A stretch of DNA of 64,000 bases from CBDCZI01 sp965224495. GTDB lineage: Bacteria; Bacteroidota; Bacteroidia; Cytophagales; JAAEPT01. This document shows positions 35,737-43,712 of the stretch, piece after piece (position 1 is the stretch's first letter; every line of letters begins with the position of its first letter). The notes beneath the pieces were generated by a model that worked only from the letters and a program-made list of their open reading frames with translations, ran no database searches and was not told the origin of the DNA. The stretch lies in NCBI GenBank assembly GCA_965224495.1, contig CBDCZI010000022.1:100733-164732 (forward strand). The letters run 5' to 3'. The position numbers and the translations under genes were made by a program.

Positions 35737-35960
35737 GGGCATTCCCTTTGTTTTTGGTGCTCTTTTTCCGTTTTGTGTGAGGAGTAAATCAATCCAGAAA
35801 CTTTTTCACACAACTCAATAGCGGGTCGGGCTATTCGTTGCAATCTTTTTGGTTTACGTTTACCTGCTTTTTTGAATGTACTGTTTAATACAGTAGTAAG
35901 GGAAAGAGCGACGTTGTCCGTGAGCAACCAAAAAGGATTTTCTCTGCTATCCCTTATGCG
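35737..35960 (+). repeat. Structured dispersed non-coding repeat, copy A
   Basis: About 224 nt with three boxes also found at 50734-50959: box 1 GGGCATTCCC (35737-35746), box 2 starting CGGGCTATTCGTTGCAATC (35827-35855) and box 3 starting AACCAAAAAGGATTTTCTC and ending CTATCCCTTATGCG (35926-35960). The end of box 2 is complementary to the start of box 3, and GCAT of box 1 to ATGC at the end. Spacers differ from copy B but contain local hairpins (TTGTGTGA 35773-35780 with TCACACAA 35806-35813; TACTGT with ACAGTA near 35880-35896). There is no protein-coding signature. I recall similar sequences in other flavobacterial genomes but know no name for them. Confidence 0.8.
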
Positions 35961-35970
35961 TAATACTTAG

Positions 35971-36014
35971 TCTATTAATAAATAACTGTCAGCTCGTCAT
36001 TACTTATTAATAGA
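35971..36014. repeat. 11-bp perfect inverted repeat, 22-nt loop
   Basis: TCTATTAATAA (35971-35981) and TTATTAATAGA (36004-36014), 10 bp after repeat copy A. No T tail follows the second arm. The rest of the gap to pyrC (36015-36153) holds only a small 7-bp stem (ACCTATT 36095-36101 with AATAGGT 36113-36119) and no gene. Confidence 0.6.
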
Positions 36015-36153
36015 ATTTCATTTTTTGGAGGAGTTTTAAGTTAGGACGCACAAAAAGAAAACAATTCACATTTTGTAAAATTTCTTTTTTGAACACCTAT
36101 TTTGTTTTCAATAATAGGTATATTTACTCAATTTATAGTACTTAACTGCAACT

Positions 36154-37381
36154 ATGCGACAGCTCATTAAGGGATTAAAAACGAAGGAAGGAAAGACACT
36201 AACACTTCAAGTGGAAAATGGAAAGATTGTCGGTTTTGAAAAACCAAGGCGACCAAACAATAGATTTCTCGGGAAAAACGGTAATCATTGGACTACTTGA
36301 TATGAAGACTAATCTTTGTGAACCAGGTTATGAGCATAAAGAAGATTTGACAACAGGTCTAAACGCCTCTATGGTGGGTGGATTTACTACCGTTTGTCAA
36401 GTCCCTACCTTAGCCCCTGTATTGGATAGTAAAAATGCGTTGGCGTACTTAATCAACCGCTCTAAGTCAGAGTTAGTCGACGTTTTGCCGATTGGAGCAT
36501 TAACAAAAGAACTCAAGGGTGAGGAGTTGGCAGAGCATTTTGATTTAAACGAAGGAGGAGCAGTAGCTTTCTCTGAAGGTTACAAAAGCATTAATCACAC
36601 AGGGATTTTGCTCAAATCGTTGCAATATGTACAACCGATAAACGGTTTAGTTATTTCTAACCCTTACGACAAATATTTGGTTGGTGGAGGTCTGGTGCAC
36701 GAAGGGTATTCGAGTACCGTAATGGGTTTAAAAGGAATCCCTTCATTGGCAGAAACAAGTGCTATTCAACGTGACTTAGACGTATTGAGGTACACAGAAG
36801 GTAAACTGCACTTTTCGGGAATATCTACAAAAGAAGGAGTCGAATTAATTAAGAAAGCTAAAAAAGAAGGAATTGCAAGTCACCGCAGACGTACACGCAT
36901 TAAACCTACTTTTTAATGATAAAACAGTAGAGGATTTAGATACCAATTTTAAGGTGTTTCCACCTTTACGTGAAGAAGAAGACCGCTTAGCTTTGATAAA
37001 AGGAGTGAAAACGGGAGTTTTAGATGTTATTGTATCTAATCACCAACCACCATGAAGAAGGACGCTAAAAAATTAGAGTATGATTATGCCGATTTTGGAG
37101 CCGAAATGTTAGAAGGTGTTCTTGCCGGTTTACTAACCTTTACCTCGTTAACTTTGGTAGATATCGAACAAGCAATGAGGTACCAACCCTCGAAAATATT
37201 TTAGGGATTGAATTACCTGATTTTGAAATTGGGTCGGTGTTTAATGCAACCATAGTTTGACACTACTGAAAAATGGACTTTTGAAAAATCGTCGATTCAA
37301 TCAAAATCAAAAAACTCACCTTTTTTAGGAAAACAATTGAAAGGCAAAGTAAAAGCATTATTTAATAAAGGACAAATATAA
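36154..37381 (+). pseudogene. pyrC: Divergent dihydroorotase-like PyrC, six frameshifts as read
   Basis: The start MRQLIKGLKTKEGK at 36154 leads into a PyrC of the divergent flavobacterial type. Frame changes are needed near 36240, 36871, 37051, 37060, 37182 and 37256 (five extra bases, one missing). After correction, about 407 residues run without an internal stop to the TAA at 37379-37381, including EPGYEHKED, GGFTTVCQVPTLAP, GLVHEGYSSTVMGLKGIP, VTADVHALNLLFND, PPLREEEDRLALIKG and SNHQPHEEDAKKLE. The usual metal-binding H-x-H of dihydroorotases is replaced by DMKTNLCEPG. The density of clean single-base shifts suggests sequence error rather than decay. It is followed by DUF4199. Confidence 0.8.
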
Positions 37382-37393
37382 ATTGATTGACTA

Positions 37394-37927
37394 ATGAGTA
37401 AGACACTTCTTAAATCGAGTTTGATTATCGGCGTATTAGCTGGTTTCTTTTACTCGTTTGTTATTTATTACTTTATTCTTTTTGGACCACACCTCTTTCG
37501 TCAGGAATGTACCATGCAGACTTGGGCTTGATGGCTTTCTTCGTTTTTTATAGCCTTGATTTATTATAGAGATTATAAACAATTACCAAGAAATGGGCTT
37601 TTTAGAAGGCTTGATGGCTTGGAGGTATTTTTACTTTAGTTTCGGCTTTGGTTGTTGGTGCTTTTATGTTTGTTTTATTGCAGTTGATACTCCCTCACTG
37701 CACTTAGCGATGACGCTCAAAAATCTATTGATTTATTACTAAAAACAAAAACGTATTACATTGAACAGTATGGAGCATCAGGGTTTGAAGAGCAATTAAA
37801 TGCTTTCAAAACGGTTACTGTTGGGCAAATATTAGTAAAGAAATTTATTTCACTTTCTTTAGTTGGATTTGTTTTTACTTTAGTTCTTTCTATTTTTTTA
37901 AGAAAAAAACATGATGCAGAAGCTTAA
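37394..37927 (+). pseudogene. DUF4199 membrane protein, five frameshifts as read
   Basis: Starts MSKTLLKSSLIIGVLAGFFY at 37394. Single-base shifts near 37487, 37564, 37577, 37623 and 37690 interrupt the frame (four extra, one missing). The corrected protein has about 176 residues: four membrane segments, the GFLEGLMAWGIFTLVSALVV helix, an acidic extramembrane stretch with DDAQKSIDLLL and YGASGFEEQLNAFKTVT, and a final helix ending LRKKHDAEA. This matches the DUF4199 family of Bacteroidota, function unknown. Its end overlaps the start of the following GT2 gene by about 14 bp, a normal operon junction. Confidence 0.75.
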
Positions 37928-38879
37928 TATATCTGTCGTGATTCCTGCATTCAACGAAGCAGAGTCTTTACCCGAGTTGTGTACATGGATTGACCGTGTG
38001 ATGCAAGAAAACAAATATTCATACGAAGTGATTATCATTGATGATGGCAGTACGGATAATTCATGGGAAGCTTTGGAAGAGATTGCTCAATCAAACGCAT
38101 CGATTAAAGGTATTCGTTTTAAACGAAATTACGGTAAATCTGGTGCATTGAACAGAGGGTTTGATTTGGCTGAAGGCGATGTCGTTTTCACAATGGATGC
38201 TGATTTACAAGATAGTCCAGACGAAATACCAGAACTGTACAAAATGATAAAAGAGGAAGGGTACGATTTGGTGTCGGGATGGAAAAAGAAACGTTACGAC
38301 CCTTTATCGAAAACAATTCCTACAAAGTTATTTAATGGAGCAACTCGTATGATTTCGAAAGTGAAATTAAACGATTTTAACTGTGGACTAAAAGCCTACC
38401 ACCACAAGGTTATTAAGACGATTGATGTTTATGGAGAAATGCACCGTTACATTCCCGTGATTGCAAAATGGGCAGGTTTTTCTAAAATAGGTGAAAAAGA
38501 GGTACAACACCGAGAGCGTAAATACGGAGTGACTAAATTTGGTTTAGAGCGTTTTGTATTTGGTTTTTTAGATTTGATGTCGATTACTTTTGTTTCGAAA
38601 TTCAAAAATAGACCGATGCACTTTTTTGGTTCTATGGGGAGTTTTACTTTCTTATTTGGGTTTATCGTTACCCTTTGGTTGATTGGTCAAAAGATGTTAT
38701 GGACTTATCAAGGAGGTACAGGGCGAGCTATCGTTGATCAGCCCTTGTTTTATTTGGCATTAGTAGCTGTTATTATAGGTGTGCAATTGTTCTTGGCAGG
38801 TTTTATCGCAGAGATTGTATCTCTCAATAACCCCAAACGCAACCATTATATTATCGATGATAAGATAGGGTTAGATTAA
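37914..38879 (+). CDS. GT2 glycosyltransferase, DPM1/GtrB-like
   Basis: Membrane glycosyltransferase of about 321 residues from the second of two ATG codons (37911/37914). The GT-A domain shows VVIPAFNEAESLPEL, DDGSTD (44-49) and the metal-binding DADLQDSPDEIP (96-107), followed by GEMHRYIP, typical of enzymes loading sugars onto polyprenyl phosphate. Two C-terminal helices (about 239-262 and 279-303) match the GtrB layout. The gene order pyrC, DUF4199, GT2 is one I associate with flavobacteria. It precedes another GT2 by 15 bp. Confidence 0.88.
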   Translation: MQKLNISVVIPAFNEAESLPELCTWIDRVMQENKYSYEVIIIDDGSTDNSWEALEEIAQSNASIKGIRFKRNYGKSGALNRGFDLAEGDVVFTMDADLQDSPDEIPELYKMIKEEGYDLVSGWKKKRYDPLSKTIPTKLFNGATRMISKVKLNDFNCGLKAYHHKVIKTIDVYGEMHRYIPVIAKWAGFSKIGEKEVQHRERKYGVTKFGLERFVFGFLDLMSITFVSKFKNRPMHFFGSMGSFTFLFGFIVTLWLIGQKMLWTYQGGTGRAIVDQPLFYLALVAVIIGVQLFLAGFIAEIVSLNNPKRNHYIIDDKIGLD

Positions 38880-38894
38880 CCGATTAGTGAAACA

Positions 38895-39899
38895 ATGACT
38901 TCGACTATTAAATATTCCCTCATTATCCCACTCTACAATCGTCCTGAAGAAATAAAGGAATTGTTAGATAGCATGGTTGTATTGACTACTACTTGTGATT
39001 TTGAGGTGATTATTGTGGAAGATGGTTCTACTATTTCGAGTGAAGAAATTGTAAGGTCTTACCAAGAGATGTTGAAAATTCACTATTATAAAAAAGAAAA
39101 CTCAGGACCTGGTTTATCAAGAAACTACGGAGCAAAATATGCTTCAGGGGAATACCTTGTTTTCTTAGATAGCGATGTGGTTTTGCTAGCTAACTATTTA
39201 AACGAAGTGGACGATTGTCTTCAAGAAACACCACTCGATGCTTTTGGAGGACCTGACCGTGCAAACGATAGCTTTACTCCCACACAGAAGGCAATCAATT
39301 ATTCGATGACTTCCTTTTTTACAACAGGTGGGATTCGGAATAAAAAAAAAGGATTTGAAAAATTTCACCCTCGTAGTTTTAATATGGGAATTAAAAAAGA
39401 GGTGTTTGAGAAATTAAATGGTTTTTCTACCCTTCGTTTTGGTGAAGATATTGATTTTAGTATTCGTTTAGTCAACAATGGTTACACTACAGGGTTGATA
39501 GAAAAAGCATTTGTTTACCATAAGCGAAGAACAGATTTTAAGAAGTTTTTTAAACAAGTTTACAATTCGGGCTTGGCACGTATTGTTTTGTATAAACGGT
39601 ACCCTAATTCATTGAAATTGGTACATTTCTTACCTGCTATTTTCACTTTAGGCTTTGTTGTAGGTCTTGTCCTTGGCGGGTTATTTCCGTTTATTTATTT
39701 ATTTATTAATGTATTTACAGTACTTATTTTTATTGATGCTCTTTGGAAAGAGAAATCTTTACTTGTGGGTATTCTTTCGGTTGTCGCTTCTTATGTGCAA
39801 TTAATCGGTTACGGAACAGGGTTTATTGTTTCTTATTGGAAAAATATCATTCAAGGTAAACGCTATGAAGAAGCATTTACTAAAAAATTTTACGAATAA
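38895..39899 (+). CDS. GT2 glycosyltransferase with C-terminal membrane helices
   Basis: Family 2 glycosyltransferase of 334 residues: YSLIIPLYNRPEEIKELLDS at the start, EDGSTI near residue 48, GPGLSRNYGAKYASGEYLVF, the catalytic-site DSD (around 93-95) and FGEDIDFSIRL around 178. The last about 90 residues carry three hydrophobic helices. It lies between the DPM1-like GT2 and the exonuclease gene with 15-bp and 3-bp gaps, so it is in the same operon. The acceptor is unknown. Confidence 0.87.
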   Translation: MTSTIKYSLIIPLYNRPEEIKELLDSMVVLTTTCDFEVIIVEDGSTISSEEIVRSYQEMLKIHYYKKENSGPGLSRNYGAKYASGEYLVFLDSDVVLLANYLNEVDDCLQETPLDAFGGPDRANDSFTPTQKAINYSMTSFFTTGGIRNKKKGFEKFHPRSFNMGIKKEVFEKLNGFSTLRFGEDIDFSIRLVNNGYTTGLIEKAFVYHKRRTDFKKFFKQVYNSGLARIVLYKRYPNSLKLVHFLPAIFTLGFVVGLVLGGLFPFIYLFINVFTVLIFIDALWKEKSLLVGILSVVASYVQLIGYGTGFIVSYWKNIIQGKRYEEAFTKKFYE

Positions 39900-39902
39900 C
39901 TA

Positions 39903-41258
39903 ATGCACTACGCTATAACAGATCTTGAATCAACAGGAGGAACAAAAGGGACAGATAAAATCACTGAAATAGCGATTTATTTATTTGATGGTGAAAAAAT
40001 AATTGATGAATTTCACTCGTTGATAAACCCTAAACGTTCTATCGAACCGTTTGTAGTGAAACTTACAGGTATCACTGATGCAATGGTTAAAGACGCACCA
40101 ACTTTTGAAGAGGTTGCCGATCGCGTCGCTGAGATTACAAAAGACGCGATTTTCGTGGCACACAACGTAAGTTTTGATTACCCTTTTTTACGTAGAGAGT
40201 ACAGTTATTTAGGAAAGGCTTTTGAACGTAACAGGTTGTGTACAGTTAATTTGAGTCGCAAAATCATACCTGGTCACAAGTCTTATAGTCTGGGTAAACT
40301 AACCGATGATTTAGGTATTGGGTTAAACGGTAGGCACCGTGCTGATGGTGACGCATTGGCTACTGTCGAGTTATTCAAACTGTTATTGGCAAAAGACACG
40401 ACAGGGCTTATTTCGCCTAAAAACGGAACAGCTAATCCTGCGCTACCTATTGAGTTATTGAGTAGTTTACCTATGCAGACGGGTATTTATTATTTTTATG
40501 ACAAGGCAGGCGACTTACTTTATATTGGACGAAGTAAAAATATTCATGACCGTATCTTTGCGCATTTGAGTGATACCGAATCAAAAAAGGCTATTGAGAT
40601 GTCTGTGCGTGTCGCTGATATTAAGGTTGAGTTAACAGGTAGTGATTTAATCGCTCAGATTTATCAAGCGTATGAAATACGGAAATACCAACCTTATTAC
40701 AACGAAACGCCAAAACAAACGACACTTAAATATGGTCTTTATTCACAATTAACAGCCGATGGATATTATGAAACACGTGTTTTAGGTATTGCTAAACGAG
40801 CTCCTTTGATGAGCTTTTCTTCAGAAACTCAGGCGCAAAAGTTCTTAAATAAAAAAATCAACCAATACGACCTTTGTAATTGTTTGGTAGGTAATTCTGC
40901 TCGTTCGAGAAGTTGTTTACACCATCAACTACACCTTTGTAAAGGAGCAGGAGTAAAAGAGGAAACAAAAGTGATTTACAACAAGAAAGTGGAGGATATG
41001 TTAGCTTCTATTTCTTACGAAACACCTAATGCCTTAGTGCTATGTAAAGGGAAAACAGACAAAGAAACAGGTGTTGTTCATATCGAACATGGCGTTTTTA
41101 AAGGTTTTGGTTTTATAGAAAAGAAACAAGCAAAATCACCAAAGGACTACTTGAGTTGTATCACTTCTTATTATGAAACTCCCGAGGTCAAAAAGCTACT
41201 TTTATCTCATCTCAGAAAAGGAAAGCGTCTCGAAGTTGTGAAGTTAGAGGTGGGGTAG
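39903..41258 (+). CDS. DnaQ-like exonuclease fused to a GIY-YIG domain
   Basis: A 451-residue two-nuclease protein. The N-terminal DEDD exonuclease has D7 and E9 in TDLESTGG, HNVSFDYPFLRREY and the HRADGDALAT motif. After a linker a GIY-YIG nuclease domain begins near residue 197 (TGIYYFYDKAGDLLYIGRSK, then NIHDRIFAHL). The C-terminal third contains NCLVGNSARSRSCLHHQLHL with clustered Cys/His. The fusion resembles the Cho/UvrC-like exonuclease proteins known in Actinobacteria and Bacteroidota and suggests a role in nucleotide excision or other DNA repair. It is 3 bp after the GT2 gene and 100 bp before radC. Confidence 0.88.
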   Translation: MHYAITDLESTGGTKGTDKITEIAIYLFDGEKIIDEFHSLINPKRSIEPFVVKLTGITDAMVKDAPTFEEVADRVAEITKDAIFVAHNVSFDYPFLRREYSYLGKAFERNRLCTVNLSRKIIPGHKSYSLGKLTDDLGIGLNGRHRADGDALATVELFKLLLAKDTTGLISPKNGTANPALPIELLSSLPMQTGIYYFYDKAGDLLYIGRSKNIHDRIFAHLSDTESKKAIEMSVRVADIKVELTGSDLIAQIYQAYEIRKYQPYYNETPKQTTLKYGLYSQLTADGYYETRVLGIAKRAPLMSFSSETQAQKFLNKKINQYDLCNCLVGNSARSRSCLHHQLHLCKGAGVKEETKVIYNKKVEDMLASISYETPNALVLCKGKTDKETGVVHIEHGVFKGFGFIEKKQAKSPKDYLSCITSYYETPEVKKLLLSHLRKGKRLEVVKLEVG

Positions 41259-41360
41259 TATCTCTCCTTACGAAGGGTGTACTTATTGTGATTTTTCACT
41301 TTGTATTATCGAGTTGAGTTTAATAGCGTATAAGTTGATGTACTTTTAGTTTATTAGGCA

Positions 41361-42044
41361 ATGGGTTACAATATCAAAGAACTTGACATTACAGATCGTC
41401 CACGTGAAAAGCTTCTGGACAAAGGAGAAAGTCAGCTTTCTAATTCGGAATTGTTAGCCATTATATTAGGTAGCGGTAACAGAGAACAAAACGCAGTAGA
41501 ATTGGCTCAGGATATTTTAGCGTGTTCAGATAATAACTTAGCTGATTTGGCAAAACTTTCGTCGAGTGATTTACAACAATTTAAAGGTGTCGGTGAGGCA
41601 AAAGCAATTAATGTCATTGCGTCTTTGGAATTGGGCAAACGAAGGAAATTAGTGGTAGTAAAAGAAAAAGTAAAAATCCTATCCTCTAAAGATGCTTATG
41701 AAACACTGTACCACCATTTTGCAGATTTACACCATGAAGAATTTTGGGTATTAGCTTTGAATAGGGCAAACCAAGTAATAAAGAAAATATGTATAAGCCA
41801 TGGTGGATTTAGTGGTACAGTAGCAGACCCTAAAGTTATTTTCAAAAAAGCATTAGAGACGAGTGCAAGTAGTTTAATCTTAGCTCACAATCACCCTTCG
41901 GGGAATATGACACCAAGTCAGGCTGATATTCAATTAACCAAAAAGCTATCTTCAGCTGGAGATATGCTCGATTTACAAGTACTCGACCATTTGATATTTG
42001 GAGAGAATTCTTTTTATAGCTTCCGAGATGAAGGCTTACTCTAA
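41361..42044 (+). CDS. radC: RadC/JAB-domain protein
   Basis: A 227-residue RadC protein. The N-terminal helix-hairpin-helix region (about 20-95, with LQQFKGVGEAKAINVIA) is followed by an MPN/JAB domain with a complete metal motif: H176, H178, S180 and D189 in HNHPSGNMTPSQAD. The name is historical; family members are not proven repair enzymes, and their true role is unclear. It is monocistronic and is followed within 4 bp by a 25-nt palindrome. Confidence 0.93.
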   Translation: MGYNIKELDITDRPREKLLDKGESQLSNSELLAIILGSGNREQNAVELAQDILACSDNNLADLAKLSSSDLQQFKGVGEAKAINVIASLELGKRRKLVVVKEKVKILSSKDAYETLYHHFADLHHEEFWVLALNRANQVIKKICISHGGFSGTVADPKVIFKKALETSASSLILAHNHPSGNMTPSQADIQLTKKLSSAGDMLDLQVLDHLIFGENSFYSFRDEGLL

Positions 42045-42047
42045 ACT

Positions 42048-42072
42048 TGACTAAATAATCATTATTTAGTCA
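42048..42072. promoter_or_regulatory. 25-nt perfect palindrome: operator or terminator
   Basis: Twelve-base arms TGACTAAATAAT and ATTATTTAGTCA flank one central C. It begins 3 bp after the radC stop and spans the region where the -33 element of the next gene should be, since TATCTTGC (a near -7 box) lies at 42085-42092. There is no T run after it, so an operator seems as likely as a terminator. Confidence 0.5.
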
Positions 42073-42122
42073 GCTAATTTGATGTATCTTGCGTATAATT
42101 GAGTTGAACCAACAAAACCTTT

Positions 42123-42698
42123 ATGGTAAAAAACATTATATTTTATATTTTTATAGCACTGACACTCGTTGTCGTGTATTTTTATTTTATGGGTAAGTCT
42201 TCTTCTGAATATTCGGATGTGATAAATCGTCAGCACGAGAAACAGCAGAAATACTTAAAGGGAATAGATTCGTTGAAAATCGCTAAGAGGCTTAATTATT
42301 TCACGGTCAATAAAGAGTATATCACCACGGCAAGGGTTCAGATGGTCGATTCATCGACACTGCAAGTGGGGTTTCAAGGAGATAAAGAAACGGTACAATA
42401 TATACGTATTGCTCTGTTATCTTTCAAATTAAGAGATAGTACTTACCAATTGACTTTGTTTAAAGATTTGGAAAGTAAGCATTTTGTACTTCCTTTTACA
42501 GACTCTACAAATACGTACAAAACACATGCTACAGGACGGTATTTGCCTATAGACTTTCGTCAGCAAGATTTTGTTGACTTGGATTTTAATATGGCTTACA
42601 ATCCTTATTGTGCTTACGATACAAAATATACTTGTACAATATCTCCAGAAGAAAATTTCCTTCCTGTAAATATAAAGGCAGGGGAATTGAGGTATTAA
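42123..42698 (+). CDS. DUF1684 domain protein, membrane-anchored
   Basis: A 191-residue protein with one N-terminal membrane helix (about 5-23) and a DUF1684 domain. The diagnostic C-terminal block is LDFNMAYNPYCAYDTKYTC (about 152-170), then ENFLPVNIKAGE. The beta-rich middle includes FVLPFTDSTNTYKTHATGRY. The domain is widespread in bacteria without a known function. It converges on argF' across a bidirectional terminator. Confidence 0.82.
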   Translation: MVKNIIFYIFIALTLVVVYFYFMGKSSSEYSDVINRQHEKQQKYLKGIDSLKIAKRLNYFTVNKEYITTARVQMVDSSTLQVGFQGDKETVQYIRIALLSFKLRDSTYQLTLFKDLESKHFVLPFTDSTNTYKTHATGRYLPIDFRQQDFVDLDFNMAYNPYCAYDTKYTCTISPEENFLPVNIKAGELRY

Positions 42699-42701
42699 CA
42701 T

Positions 42702-42746
42702 AAAAAAACTCAGTTACTGAAGTTAATTCAATAGCTGAGTTTTTTA
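42702..42746. terminator. Bidirectional terminator between DUF1684 gene and argF'
   Basis: A-run plus CTCAG (to 42713) pairs with CTGAG plus T-run (42735-42745); both convergent genes end here. Confidence 0.75.
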
Positions 42747-42762
42747 TTGGAAAGGTTATCGT

Positions 42763-43711
42763 TTATTTTAACCCCTCAAGTATTCGTTTAATGACCACCT
42801 GTGCAGAAAACTCTCTGTTCCCTGCTTCTTGGATAACGATAGAACTATCGCTATCCAAAACGCCGTCACTTACGATTACATTTCTACGGACAGGTAAGCA
42901 GTGCATAAATTTACCTTTGTTGGTTAAAGCCATTTTTTCTTGTGTGATTTGCCAGTTCGTATCTTCAGAAATGATTTTACCATATTCATTGTACGATGAC
43001 CAGTTTTTTGCATAAACAAAATCAGCATCTTTAAATGCTTCGTCTTGGTTGTACTCAACTTTAGCATCTCCAACAAATTCGGTAGCTAATTCATAGCCTT
43101 TTGGGTGAGTTACCACGAAATCAACGTCAGATTTATTCATCCATTCAGCAAAAGAGTTCGCTACCGCCTGGGGAAGTCTTCGAGGGTGTGGAGCCCATGT
43201 CAAAACAACTTTTGGACGGGCTTTTGTCTTTAATTCTTCGATAGTTATCAAGTCAGCTAATGACTGTAAAGGGTGGCGTGTCGCTGACTCTAAATTGATG
43301 ACTGGCTTTTTTGAATACTTAATAAAGTTGTTAATAATGTGCTCAGAGTAATCCAATTCCCTGTCTTCAAAACGGGGGGAATGAACGTAAAGCTATAATG
43401 TCACAGTATTGACCAATAACAGCAGCAGCTTCTTTGATGTGTTCTTGTGTGTCTGCGTTCATTACCACGCCATCTTCTGTTTCGATAGTGTAACCTTCGG
43501 TGAAGTTCATAACCAAAACTTCCATCCCAAGACTTTTTGCGGCCTTTTGGGTACTTAATCTTGTTCTTAAACTTGAATTGAAGAAAATAATTCCTATGGT
43601 TTTATTCTCTCCTAATTTTTTATGGGCAAAAGGATTTTTTTTAATTGCAATTGCTTCTTTTACTAACTCTTTGATGTCGCCAGCGTCAGCTACAGATATA
43701 AATTTTTTCAT
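42763..43711 (-). CDS. argF': Acetyl/succinylornithine carbamoyltransferase, frameshifted as read
   Basis: Arginine-pathway carbamoyltransferase acting on N-acylated ornithine. The N-half (from 43711) has the carbamoyl-phosphate motif SSLRTRLST; the C-half has HPLQSLADL and HCLPVRRNV, the acyl-ornithine form rather than the HCLP-R of normal ornithine transcarbamylase. The two halves are in different frames; removing one C from the run of six at about 43373-43378 joins them as ALRSFPRFEDRELDYSE, giving 315 residues, normal for the family. Acetyl versus succinyl substrate cannot be settled, though the proline in the SFPRF loop deserves comparison with the Bacteroides succinylornithine enzyme. 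It lies 1 bp after argD. Confidence 0.88.
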
Positions 43712-43712
43712 C

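Noticed and set aside
35721..35927. Minus-strand open frame across repeat copy A
   Set aside because: Same reason: it is confined to the repeat, without a homologous frame in copy B.
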